Below, in pieces: positions 6,504 through 12,875 of a stretch of DNA of 18,947 nucleotides. Each line of letters begins with the position of its first letter. Position 1 is the stretch's first letter. The position numbers were made by a program, and so were the translations under genes. The DNA comes from a bacterium (GTDB taxonomy: Bacteria > Patescibacteriota > Minisyncoccia > Phycocordibacterales > PALSA-1337), in the NCBI GenBank assembly GCA_030648705.1, contig JAUSHF010000047.1:1-18947 (forward strand). Reading direction: 5' to 3'. The notes beneath the pieces are model-generated. The model was not told the DNA's origin, made no database searches, and saw nothing but the letters and a program-made list of their open reading frames with translations.

Positions 6504-6860
6504 CTAATTTCTGAGAATTGTTAATGTATCATGAATTTCTTTGCCAAACCTGTCTTTGGCGTAGAATTCTACTTTATTTACCCCTTTATTTAATAGAGCA
6601 ATCTCTTCGAATTCTCCTGTAGGCTCTATGAATATCGGTCGGCCATTCATATTTGTAATGACAGCATTTTTTATTACTCCGCTGATTTTTATATACGATG
6701 AACTGGTGGCGGAATTATTTTGGGCGTTGAATTCTATTTCAGGACCTGTTAGTAATCTAGATGACTCGAAATAGGCGAGTGCGGAAATACCGAATACAAA
6801 TATGGATATTGTAGCTATTTTTATTATTTTTTGTATTCGTGCGCGATCAATTTTTGCCAT
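6504..6860 (-). CDS. Small single-pass membrane protein with Ig-like ectodomain
   Basis: This 118-residue protein has a basic N-terminus (about residues 1-14) and one hydrophobic helix, IIKIATISIFVFGISALAYF (about 12-31). The rest is a beta-rich domain with the pattern SGVIKNAVITNMNGRPI... and LNKGVNKVEFYAKDRFGKE. That pattern resembles small Ig-like or glucodextranase-type domains that follow a single anchor. The topology suggests a short cytoplasmic end and an extracytoplasmic domain. The start codon is 3 bases after the ftsK stop, so it is translationally linked to ftsK and may serve the envelope or division. No catalytic residues are evident. Confidence 0.72.
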   Translation of the reverse strand: MAKIDRARIQKIIKIATISIFVFGISALAYFESSRLLTGPEIEFNAQNNSATSSSYIKISGVIKNAVITNMNGRPIFIEPTGEFEEIALLNKGVNKVEFYAKDRFGKEIHDTLTILRN

Positions 6861-6863
6861 TTT

Positions 6864-9194
6864 TTATATACTACTAGATTCATTATCAGGTTCATCAGGG
6901 ATCATACCATCTGAATTTGCTGGCCCTTTATATTCTGGATCTATGACTTCTCTAGCACGAGAGCCGTCTGATGGTCCTATGGCGCCTTTTTGCTCTAATA
7001 AGTCCATAAGTCTAGCGGCTCTAGAATATCCGATACGGAGTTTTCTTTGCAAATATGAAGTCGAAGCCTTACCTGATTCTAATATTATTCTTCTAGCTTC
7101 GCCGTATAAGTCATCATCTTCGTCTATAGAAGCTGAGAATATTGCACCAGATCCCGGTTCAGATTCTGCATCTTTGCCATCGAGATTTATTTTCTCGTAC
7201 AGCTCATCTTTATATGCATCCACTAAATATTTAACCACTTTTTTTACTTCATTTTCAGATATAAAGGCGGATTGGAGACGGACAGGGTTAGGCATTTCAG
7301 CACCTAGATAAAGCATATCTCCAGCACCTAGGAGTTTCTCGGCTCCACCCTGATCTAGAATGGTTCTGGAATCTATTTGAGAAGATACTTGGAGGGCGAC
7401 TCTAGTAGGAATATTTGCCTTAATTAAACCGGTAATAATATTTACTGATGGTCTCTGTGTAGAAAGTATTAAGTGAATTCCGACAGCTCTACTCATTTGA
7501 GCTAGTTTAACGACTGCTGATTCAAGCTCTCGTGGATAGGTTTGCATAATATCTGCTAGCTCGTCCATAACAATAGCAATATACGGCATAGTTTCTGGCA
7601 ACTCTTCACTTAGAGCATTTTCTTTACGAGCTTTTTCGAGTGCTGGAGCTAGGATGTTTTTATGATAGGAATCAATATCTCTACATGTATGAGATTCTAA
7701 TATATCGTATCTTCTGTTCATTTCTCTTCCTGCCCATCTTAGTGATAAGATGGCTTTTTTCGCATCAGTGATAACGGGTGTTAGGAGGTGGGGGATTTTA
7801 TTGTATAAAGTTAGCTCCACTCTCTTTGGGTCTATAAAAATAAATTTGAGCATTTCCGGAGAGTTTCTGAATAATAGAGAGGTAATGATGGTGTGAATGG
7901 TTACGGATTTACCTGAACCTGTAGCTCCAGCTATGAGCATATGAGGTGCCTTCGCTAAGTTTGCGAAATAACATTTGCCAGAAATACTCTTACCTAGGGA
8001 TACCATTAGCGGTTTCTCTGATTTCTGGAAATCGTCTGCGCTTAGAAGTGTGGCTAGACCGACAAGCGACTTCATACTGTTAGGCACTTCGATACCTACG
8101 AGTGATTTGCCTGGAATCGGTGCTTCTATACGTATAGGGTGAGCAGCGAGTGCGAGAGCTAAGTCTGAGTTCAAGGACACTATTTTGGAGAGCTTAACTC
8201 CTTCTGCTGGCTTTAGCGCATATCGGGTAACTGATGGTCCGATAGATACTTCATCCATTTCTACATTAATACCGAAGTTCTGTAGGGTCCTCTTAATGAC
8301 ATTCGCATTACTTTTTATATCCCCAGTTTCTGGTCTACCCCTATCTCTTTCTAGTAGTGATAGTGGGGGTGGATTAAATACTGTCCTTGATAGTACGGGT
8401 TTACTTTTTAATATAATCTGAGGTATGTCTTCGTCTTCGAATATTGAGAAGGCTGAGGCAAATTTTGATTTTTTGTCTTTTTCGTTCGCTGGTTTTTGAT
8501 CTTTATTGTCTTTTTGATCTTCAGTTCCGTCTTCATCTTTTTCTTCGACTCTATCTTTTTTATCGTTTAGACTGATTATTGTTTCATCTAGGATTTTATC
8601 GTTGCCGATTTTTATTTTCAAGTCTTTGTTCTCGGAAGAAGCTTTTCTAAATTTACCGAAAGCTTTCCAAAAGGCGAGATTCTCTAATGTGAAATGTGTC
8701 TCGAAAATTATGAGAAGAGAAATTATTATTAGAGCGAGGAAGATTATGAAACTGACATAGACAGAGAACAGTGAATAGAGGGGGTAGTAAAAATAGTGAC
8801 CTAGGATTCCTCCTGAATTAGGGAAGAGTAATTCTGAAATTCCGAGTAAAGAAATAAAGAGTAGGAAAGAAGAAATTATTTTCAAGACGCTGAATTTCCT
8901 CTCTATGTTTTTTAGGAATGCTACAGCTACTAATAGTAGAGTGAGAATGATAGTCCAGTATCCGAAGCTTGATCCTACTAGTTTGCTGAGGATGGAATAT
9001 GTGAAAGCGCCAGCAGAACCTCCTTTCTGAAATACAGATAAAATAATAAAGATTACAACGACGAATATTACGAGGGCTAGAATAGCTCTTTTTGTCTCAC
9101 CTTTTACACCGTCAATAATCTCTGAAACATCAAATTTATCACCAAATTTTCCATCTGAATCTCTTGAAGAATTTGAAGCTGATTTTTTTGCCAT
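6864..9194 (-). CDS. ftsK: DNA translocase FtsK
   Basis: Membrane-anchored, ATP-driven DNA pump that clears chromosomes from the division septum. Order in the 776 residues: charged N-terminus, about four membrane helices (roughly 37-54, 78-94, 104-124, 145-164), and an acidic low-complexity linker (about 185-255). The motor follows, with an alpha/beta region at about 296-400, Walker A GATGSGKS at 423-430, FIDPKRVEL at 453-461, Walker B IVMDELAD at 541-548, and STQRPSVNIITGLIKANIPTR at about 578-598. A gamma winged helix ends the protein (about 695-752: SYLQRKLRIGYSRAARLMDLLEQ). This is the compact SpoIIIE/FtsK form. A leader of about 27 bases from the extended -10 at 9228-9236 precedes it. 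It heads the minus-strand string. Confidence 0.96.
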   Translation of the reverse strand: MAKKSASNSSRDSDGKFGDKFDVSEIIDGVKGETKRAILALVIFVVVIFIILSVFQKGGSAGAFTYSILSKLVGSSFGYWTIILTLLLVAVAFLKNIERKFSVLKIISSFLLFISLLGISELLFPNSGGILGHYFYYPLYSLFSVYVSFIIFLALIIISLLIIFETHFTLENLAFWKAFGKFRKASSENKDLKIKIGNDKILDETIISLNDKKDRVEEKDEDGTEDQKDNKDQKPANEKDKKSKFASAFSIFEDEDIPQIILKSKPVLSRTVFNPPPLSLLERDRGRPETGDIKSNANVIKRTLQNFGINVEMDEVSIGPSVTRYALKPAEGVKLSKIVSLNSDLALALAAHPIRIEAPIPGKSLVGIEVPNSMKSLVGLATLLSADDFQKSEKPLMVSLGKSISGKCYFANLAKAPHMLIAGATGSGKSVTIHTIITSLLFRNSPEMLKFIFIDPKRVELTLYNKIPHLLTPVITDAKKAILSLRWAGREMNRRYDILESHTCRDIDSYHKNILAPALEKARKENALSEELPETMPYIAIVMDELADIMQTYPRELESAVVKLAQMSRAVGIHLILSTQRPSVNIITGLIKANIPTRVALQVSSQIDSRTILDQGGAEKLLGAGDMLYLGAEMPNPVRLQSAFISENEVKKVVKYLVDAYKDELYEKINLDGKDAESEPGSGAIFSASIDEDDDLYGEARRIILESGKASTSYLQRKLRIGYSRAARLMDLLEQKGAIGPSDGSRAREVIDPEYKGPANSDGMIPDEPDNESSSI

Positions 9195-9227
9195 TTTTAC
9201 TAGTTAAATTTTATAAATTATACGTTC

Positions 9228-9236
9228 ATTATATCA
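9228..9236 (-). promoter_or_regulatory. Extended -10 promoter for ftsK
   Basis: On the minus strand the sequence reads TGATATAAT, an extended -10 with a perfect TATAAT hexamer (9233 down to 9228). This predicts a start near 9221, about 27 bases before the ftsK ATG. No good -35 was seen, as expected for an extended -10 promoter. Confidence 0.5.
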
Positions 9237-9257
9237 TACCAATTTTATAATAATGCA

Positions 9258-9284
9258 GAAACCGCAACACGAGGTTGCGGTTTC
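9258..9284. other. Perfect 11-bp hairpin in divergent intergenic region
   Basis: GAAACCGCAAC (9258-9268) and GTTGCGGTTTC (9274-9284) are perfect complements around a five-base loop. It lies behind the ftsK promoter and ahead of the next gene's promoter, without a T-run on either side. It may insulate the two divergent units or be a DNA-binding site. A weaker hairpin, TTCTGT/ACAGAA, follows. Confidence 0.55.
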
Positions 9285-9390
9285 GCGTTCTGTCACCGAA
9301 GCAACAGAAGGTATAACTACATACTAGCAAAATTTATATAATAGTCAAATTATTATGTCCTGAGTTCAACAATCAATATAAATACTCTAC

Positions 9391-9424
9391 TTGCTTTTTG
9401 AAATGTCCGTTATATAATGGACAT
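9391..9424 (+). promoter_or_regulatory. Promoter with overlapping palindromic operator for the wHTH gene
   Basis: TTGCTT (9391-9396) and TATAAT (9413-9418) are 16 bases apart. The -10 sits inside a 22-bp palindrome: ATGTCC (9403-9408) matches GGACAT (9419-9424) and TTATATAA fills the middle, with one mismatched pair. A repressor bound here would block transcription. The downstream winged-helix protein is the obvious candidate, which would mean autoregulation. Confidence 0.6.
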
Positions 9425-9444
9425 TAGTTTGATACTCGTGTGAG

Positions 9445-9465
9445 TGACTTTTAGAGGAAAAGTCA
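9445..9465 (+). other. Leader hairpin before the wHTH gene
   Basis: TGACTTTT (9445-9452) pairs with AAAAGTCA (9458-9465) around a five-base loop in the predicted 5' leader. A good Shine-Dalgarno, AAAGGA (9488-9493), lies 5 bases before the ATG. This is notable because most genes here lack one. Confidence 0.45.
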
Positions 9466-9498
9466 AAAATTTTATAAGACAAATAATAAAGGACAAAT

Positions 9499-10353
9499 AT
9501 GGAATCAAGGGACAATACAAAAGACCTTGAGATATTTGCTGGTAGTTATAAATTCTTTTTTATATACAAAAAGACAGAAAAACTTTTATCAGCCATATAT
9601 CTCGTAACTAATCACATATCGGACAGTGAGCCTTTGAAGTGGTCTTTGAGAGATACTGGTAATGTGTTACTTGAGAGTACACTTTCATTCTTCTCGTCCG
9701 ATAGAATGAATTTACAAGATAAATCTGTAATAGATTTGGAAGTGCTTTTTTTAAAAATAATTTCCTACACAGATACAGCAAATCTAGCTGGTTATATATC
9801 TACTATGAATCATAGAATTATTGTTGAAGAATTTAAATATTTACTCAAATCTTTAGAGTCATACAGTAAGGAGTACTTTGTAAAAAATGATGTAGCTTTT
9901 CCGGAAGATTTTTTCTCTATAGATGACGATTATAATATTCTACAAAGCGGTATAAAGGACAAGATAAATAATATAAAGGACAGGGGTGGAATCGGCGGTG
10001 GAATTGCTGGAAATGCTAAAATAAATGCTGGTTTTGGTGGTCTGCAAGGTAATTCGAGTGTTAATGATACTCTATATAATAGTAATACTAGTAGTAATCA
10101 AAAAATGAAAGACAATAAATCTCTATCTAAGGAGTTTAAAAAGAATATTAAAAATGCTAGACGTGAATCTATACTATCAGTCTTGAAAGTTCGACCTGAA
10201 GGATTGACTATTAAAGATGTCGTTGGAGTGGTCAAAGGGTGTAGTGAAAAGACGATACAAAGAGAGCTTGGAGAAATGATAGAAGAAGGACTCTTAAAGA
10301 AGGAAGGAGAGCGTCGCTGGAGTAGATATTTCCTCCTCCAAAAGACTGCTTAA
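9499..10353 (+). CDS. Winged-helix DNA-binding protein with novel N-terminal helical domain
   Basis: This 284-residue protein has three parts. The N-terminal domain (about 1-140) is helical and begins SYKFFFIYKKTEKLLSAIYL; I do not recognise a named family. A Gly/Asn/Ser-rich flexible linker follows (about 160-205). The C-terminal winged helix (about 215-280) reads RRESILSVLKVRPEGLTIKDVV, then CSEKTIQRELGEMIEEGLL (recognition helix), then KKEGERRWSRYFL (wing). The layout suggests a transcription regulator whose N-terminal part dimerises or senses something. It has its own promoter, an operator-like palindrome, a leader hairpin and a clear Shine-Dalgarno. It stands alone, with structured non-coding DNA after it. 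The effector and targets are unknown. Confidence 0.75.
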   Translation: MESRDNTKDLEIFAGSYKFFFIYKKTEKLLSAIYLVTNHISDSEPLKWSLRDTGNVLLESTLSFFSSDRMNLQDKSVIDLEVLFLKIISYTDTANLAGYISTMNHRIIVEEFKYLLKSLESYSKEYFVKNDVAFPEDFFSIDDDYNILQSGIKDKINNIKDRGGIGGGIAGNAKINAGFGGLQGNSSVNDTLYNSNTSSNQKMKDNKSLSKEFKKNIKNARRESILSVLKVRPEGLTIKDVVGVVKGCSEKTIQRELGEMIEEGLLKKEGERRWSRYFLLQKTA

Positions 10354-10357
10354 AAAG

Positions 10358-10386
10358 TTGACTTTTGACCCTGTTTAGATTATGAT
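10358..10386 (+). promoter_or_regulatory. Strong promoter directly after the wHTH gene
   Basis: TTGACT (10358-10363), 17 bases, then TATGAT (10381-10386): five of six matches in each hexamer with ideal spacing. It predicts transcription from about 10393. No protein gene begins for another 400 bases, which argues for a non-coding RNA or a long leader. Confidence 0.65.
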
Positions 10387-10392
10387 ATATGA

Positions 10393-10539
10393 GCTGTGAG
10401 GAATGGCAGATGAACGGTTATCCACACAGATGCTTTGCGGTGTTCTGTATAGGATAGTATAATAACTCCCAGTACAGAGACAGTGCAGAAAAGCATTGGA
10501 AAATAACCGCACGGATTAGGTATACGTTAGGTATACAGC
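10393..10539 (+). ncRNA. Candidate 6S-like structured RNA
   Basis: The predicted transcript start (10393) opens with GCTGT (10393-10397), which pairs with ACAGC (10535-10539). Inside is a large open region (10398-10414 against 10510-10534), then a long interrupted hairpin. Its stems are CGGTTAT/ATAACCG (10415-10421 with 10503-10509), CC/GG, ATGCTTT/AAAGCAT (10430-10436 with 10490-10496) and TCTGTA/TACAGA (10444-10449 with 10473-10478), closed by a small AGT/ACT loop. A closing stem, a central bubble and a bulged terminal arm are the architecture of 6S RNA, which binds RNA polymerase, and about 147 nt is near the 6S size range. No sequence signature proves it. It could instead be the start of the leader of the surface protein gene. 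Confidence 0.42.
10435..10463 (+). promoter_or_regulatory. Second promoter-like sequence inside the candidate RNA
   Basis: TTGCGG (10435-10440), 17 bases, then TATAAT (10458-10463). It would start a transcript near 10470, giving a leader of about 320 bases for the surface protein gene. It overlaps the hairpin arm of the 10393-10539 RNA, so the two readings compete. Confidence 0.4.
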
Positions 10540-10566
10540 AGTTATTTCGAGACATTTTCGAGACCT
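10516..10566. repeat. Two adjacent pairs of 11-bp-period direct repeats
   Basis: TTAGGTATAC occurs at 10516-10525 and 10527-10536. TTTCGAGAC occurs at 10545-10553 and 10556-10564. Both pairs have a period of 11 bases. GTATAC is self-complementary, so the first pair also forms a hairpin with loop GTTAG. This may be a regulator array or part of the RNA fold. Confidence 0.5.
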
Positions 10567-10629
10567 TTGAAAATAGAATATTTCAGAATTACTTATTTCT
10601 TCCACGTTAGATCAGCGCTTGAAATTCGG

Positions 10630-10705
10630 TTTTACATTTGTTAACTACTCTTTCTTTAGTCACGTCGAAATGACGAGAAAGGCGTAGTAGTTAAGCATAG
10701 TAAAA
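10630..10705 (+). other. Long bulged stem in the region before the surface protein gene
   Basis: In one register, TTTTAC (10630-10635) pairs with GTAAAA (10700-10705) and TTAACTACT (10641-10649) pairs with AGTAGTTAA (10686-10694). After a bulge, TTTCT (10651-10655) pairs with AGAAA (10676-10680), and CGTC/GACG (10663-10666 with 10672-10675) closes a GAAAT loop. This many stems in order over 76 bases suggests a functional RNA leader or an RNA processing site. Confidence 0.5.
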
Positions 10706-10746
10706 AAATAGCTCAAAGTTTTTTGGCTATTTTTAAAACACTATGC
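10695..10746 (+). terminator. Terminator-like extended hairpin
   Basis: AAAAATAGC (10704-10712) pairs with GCTATTTTT (10726-10734), with CAAA/TTTG closing further. Outside it, GCATAGT (10695-10701) matches ACTATGC (10740-10746). The A-rich and T-rich flanks resemble a bidirectional intrinsic terminator. It ends 43 bases before the surface protein gene, so it would either end an upstream RNA or attenuate that gene. Confidence 0.5.
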
Positions 10747-10789
10747 CGTTATTACCACGCAGTACACCACATTATTAATAGTAAAAGGT

Positions 10790-12778
10790 GTGCTGATAAA
10801 ATTTGTTTATACATTTATTAAAACTAAGAAAAAAATATTAATTGCAGGTGCTTTAGCACTCGGACTTTTTGTCGGAGTACAGAGCGCTAGCGCGTTTACA
10901 GCTCAGGAGATTGAGATGCTTATAACACTTCTTAATCTAGATAGTTCAAAGGCAGCTACATTAAGAGCGATGGTTTCATCAGCTCCAGTAGCACCAGCTT
11001 TCACTTTCACTCGTAACCTTACAATAGGTTCTACAGGTGCAGACGTGACAGTTCTTCAGACACAGCTTGGAGTATCTCCAGCTACAGGTTATTTTGGTCC
11101 TATTACAAAGGCAGCAGTAGTAGCATATCAAGCAGCTAATGGCATATCACCTACATCAGGTTATGTTGGCCCATTAACTCTAGCTAAGCTAAACTATGTA
11201 GCTCCAGTTGTAACAACAACCACAACAACCACAACAACAACTACAGATACTACAACTGTTACAACTCTTGAGGGAACAGATGGTTCTATCTCTGATGTAG
11301 ATAAGCTTTCTCAGTATAGTAGTGAGGAAGTTGGAGATGGAGAGTCAGATGTTAAGATTGCAGGTTTCGAAGTAGAATCTTCAGTAGATGGAGATATTTC
11401 TTTGAGATCAATAAAGCTTATATTTACTGGTTCATCAAACACTGGTTCAACAAAGTTAACTGACTATGTTGATACAGTATCAATCTGGAAAGGTTCTACG
11501 AAAGTAGGATCAGCAGATACTTCTGATTTCAACAAGGATTCTACAGGAGTTTATTCAAAAACAATCACTCTTAGTAATCCTAGTAATCCTATAGTAAAGT
11601 CAGATACAAAGGAGAAATTCTATGTTACAGTAGATGCTGTAAGTAACCTGGATTCAGGAGATATTGCAGGAAGTGCAGATGCTTGGACAGTTAATATAGC
11701 TAATATAAGATATGAAGATGGATCTGGAGTTGTTACTACAGACTCAGACACTGGAGATCTTACAACAGTTCTAGACGCTATTCCAATGTCATTCGTTAGC
11801 TTCTCAACAGCTGCAAATACAGAATTGAAGATATCTACAGATTCATCAAGTCCAGATACAGCAATTGTTATGGTTGATGATACAAATGATACAGAAGATG
11901 TATTATTGTTAGTTGGTAAAATGAAATTAGATGGTACTTCAGACGCAGTTCTAAATGAATTACCTATCACAATTACTACCAACGCTACAACTACAGCAGG
12001 AGTAACAGGTACACTAAGATTAGTGATCGATGGTAAAGAATTCTCAAAGTCTGTAAGTGGTGCTTCAGTTTCTGAAACAATAACATTTGATAATCTTGAT
12101 CTAACAATAGGCGCAGGAGATACAGTTACATTCAAGGTTCTAGCAGATGTTAACGATATCGATACAGCTACATTTGATGAAGGAGACTACTTAGTAGCCT
12201 CATTATCTTCAACAAACAGAGTAAATATCGATGTTGAAAACGAAGAAGGCGATCAGTTGGCTGCATCAGAAAAGACAGGTACAGCTACTGGTGATGCTCA
12301 GGAATTCCGCACAAATGGAATTGCACTTACTCTAATAAGTACAAATACTTCAGTTGCAGCAGGAACAGGAGCAAGTGATGACCAGGGTACATTCGTAATC
12401 AAGTTCAAGGTTACAGCTATTGGTGATGCAGCTTATGTATCATCTCTAGCAGATTCCGCTCTTTCAGGTACTGCAAATACAGGTGCTACAGCTTTAGTGG
12501 ATAGAGCTGGTACAGCTACTGTAGGTGGAGTTTCTGTAACTATTACTAACGTAACAGATACAGATCTTACATCAGTAGGTAACTACATGATTGAGGATGG
12601 AGAATCAGAGACATTCGAAATGACTACAACCGTACAGCTTCCTACAGCTGGTGCAGGTGGTCAGTTTAGAACAGCTCTTGGTGGTATTGATTGGTCAACT
12701 AGCGATGAGGCAGTTCCAGCAAATACTTACACTTCAAATCTTGATTCATTCAAGACATCTTACATCGGTCTTAACTAA
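10790..12778 (+). CDS. Secreted peptidoglycan-binding surface protein (S-layer-like)
   Basis: The N-terminus has a basic segment, a hydrophobic core (about 16-30) and a signal peptidase site after Ser-Ala-Ser-Ala (about residue 35), so the protein is exported. A short helical region follows, then one PG_binding_1-type domain (about 75-136: GSTGADVTVLQTQLG, YFGPITKAAVVAYQ). A Thr-rich linker spans about 141-159. Some 500 residues of Thr/Ser/Asp/Ala-rich beta-sandwich-like repeats follow, with almost no Cys or Trp. This looks like a cell-wall-anchored coat protein. Codons are strongly biased to ACA, GCA and TCA forms, in line with high expression. The start is unclear: GTG 10790 is only one base from the AAAGG at 10784-10788. 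A strong terminator follows. Confidence 0.82.
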   Translation: MLIKFVYTFIKTKKKILIAGALALGLFVGVQSASAFTAQEIEMLITLLNLDSSKAATLRAMVSSAPVAPAFTFTRNLTIGSTGADVTVLQTQLGVSPATGYFGPITKAAVVAYQAANGISPTSGYVGPLTLAKLNYVAPVVTTTTTTTTTTTDTTTVTTLEGTDGSISDVDKLSQYSSEEVGDGESDVKIAGFEVESSVDGDISLRSIKLIFTGSSNTGSTKLTDYVDTVSIWKGSTKVGSADTSDFNKDSTGVYSKTITLSNPSNPIVKSDTKEKFYVTVDAVSNLDSGDIAGSADAWTVNIANIRYEDGSGVVTTDSDTGDLTTVLDAIPMSFVSFSTAANTELKISTDSSSPDTAIVMVDDTNDTEDVLLLVGKMKLDGTSDAVLNELPITITTNATTTAGVTGTLRLVIDGKEFSKSVSGASVSETITFDNLDLTIGAGDTVTFKVLADVNDIDTATFDEGDYLVASLSSTNRVNIDVENEEGDQLAASEKTGTATGDAQEFRTNGIALTLISTNTSVAAGTGASDDQGTFVIKFKVTAIGDAAYVSSLADSALSGTANTGATALVDRAGTATVGGVSVTITNVTDTDLTSVGNYMIEDGESETFEMTTTVQLPTAGAGGQFRTALGGIDWSTSDEAVPANTYTSNLDSFKTSYIGLN

Positions 12779-12812
12779 TAAACTTAGTTTAGATTCTAGT
12801 GAGATAGTGTTA

Positions 12813-12849
12813 AAAACAAAACCACCCCCTCTGGGGGTGGTTTTGTTTT
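12813..12849 (+). terminator. Strong intrinsic terminator after the surface protein gene
   Basis: A 17-bp perfect stem (12813-12829 with 12833-12849) has a GC-rich top, CCACCCCC/GGGGGTGG, a three-base loop TCT and an A-rich/T-rich base. It ends the surface protein transcript 35 bases after its stop codon and can work in both directions. Confidence 0.92.
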
Positions 12850-12859
12850 ATATATGCTT

Positions 12860-12865
12860 TATAAT
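12860..12865 (+). promoter_or_regulatory. -10 element for the O-antigen-ligase-like gene
   Basis: A perfect TATAAT ends 10 bases before the ATG at 12876, so the transcript would have a leader of only a few bases. No convincing -35 was found, because the expected place lies in the terminator stem. Confidence 0.4.
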
Positions 12866-12875
12866 ATAAACTATC

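Noticed and set aside
6802..7311. Plus-strand reading frame across ftsK
   Set aside because: It lies opposite the gamma domain of ftsK with Ser-rich, shadow-type composition.
10354..10789. tmRNA or RNase P RNA in the long non-coding gap
   Set aside because: The conserved RNase P core (GGAAAGTCC-type and ACAGAAA-type blocks) and the tRNA-like ends with T-loop of tmRNA are not present.
11620..12135. Minus-strand reading frame inside the surface protein gene
   Set aside because: It is explained by the codon bias of the plus-strand gene and has no independent signals.
12651..12869. Plus-strand reading frame overlapping the end of the surface protein gene
   Set aside because: It is an alternate frame of the coding end and runs through the strong terminator.
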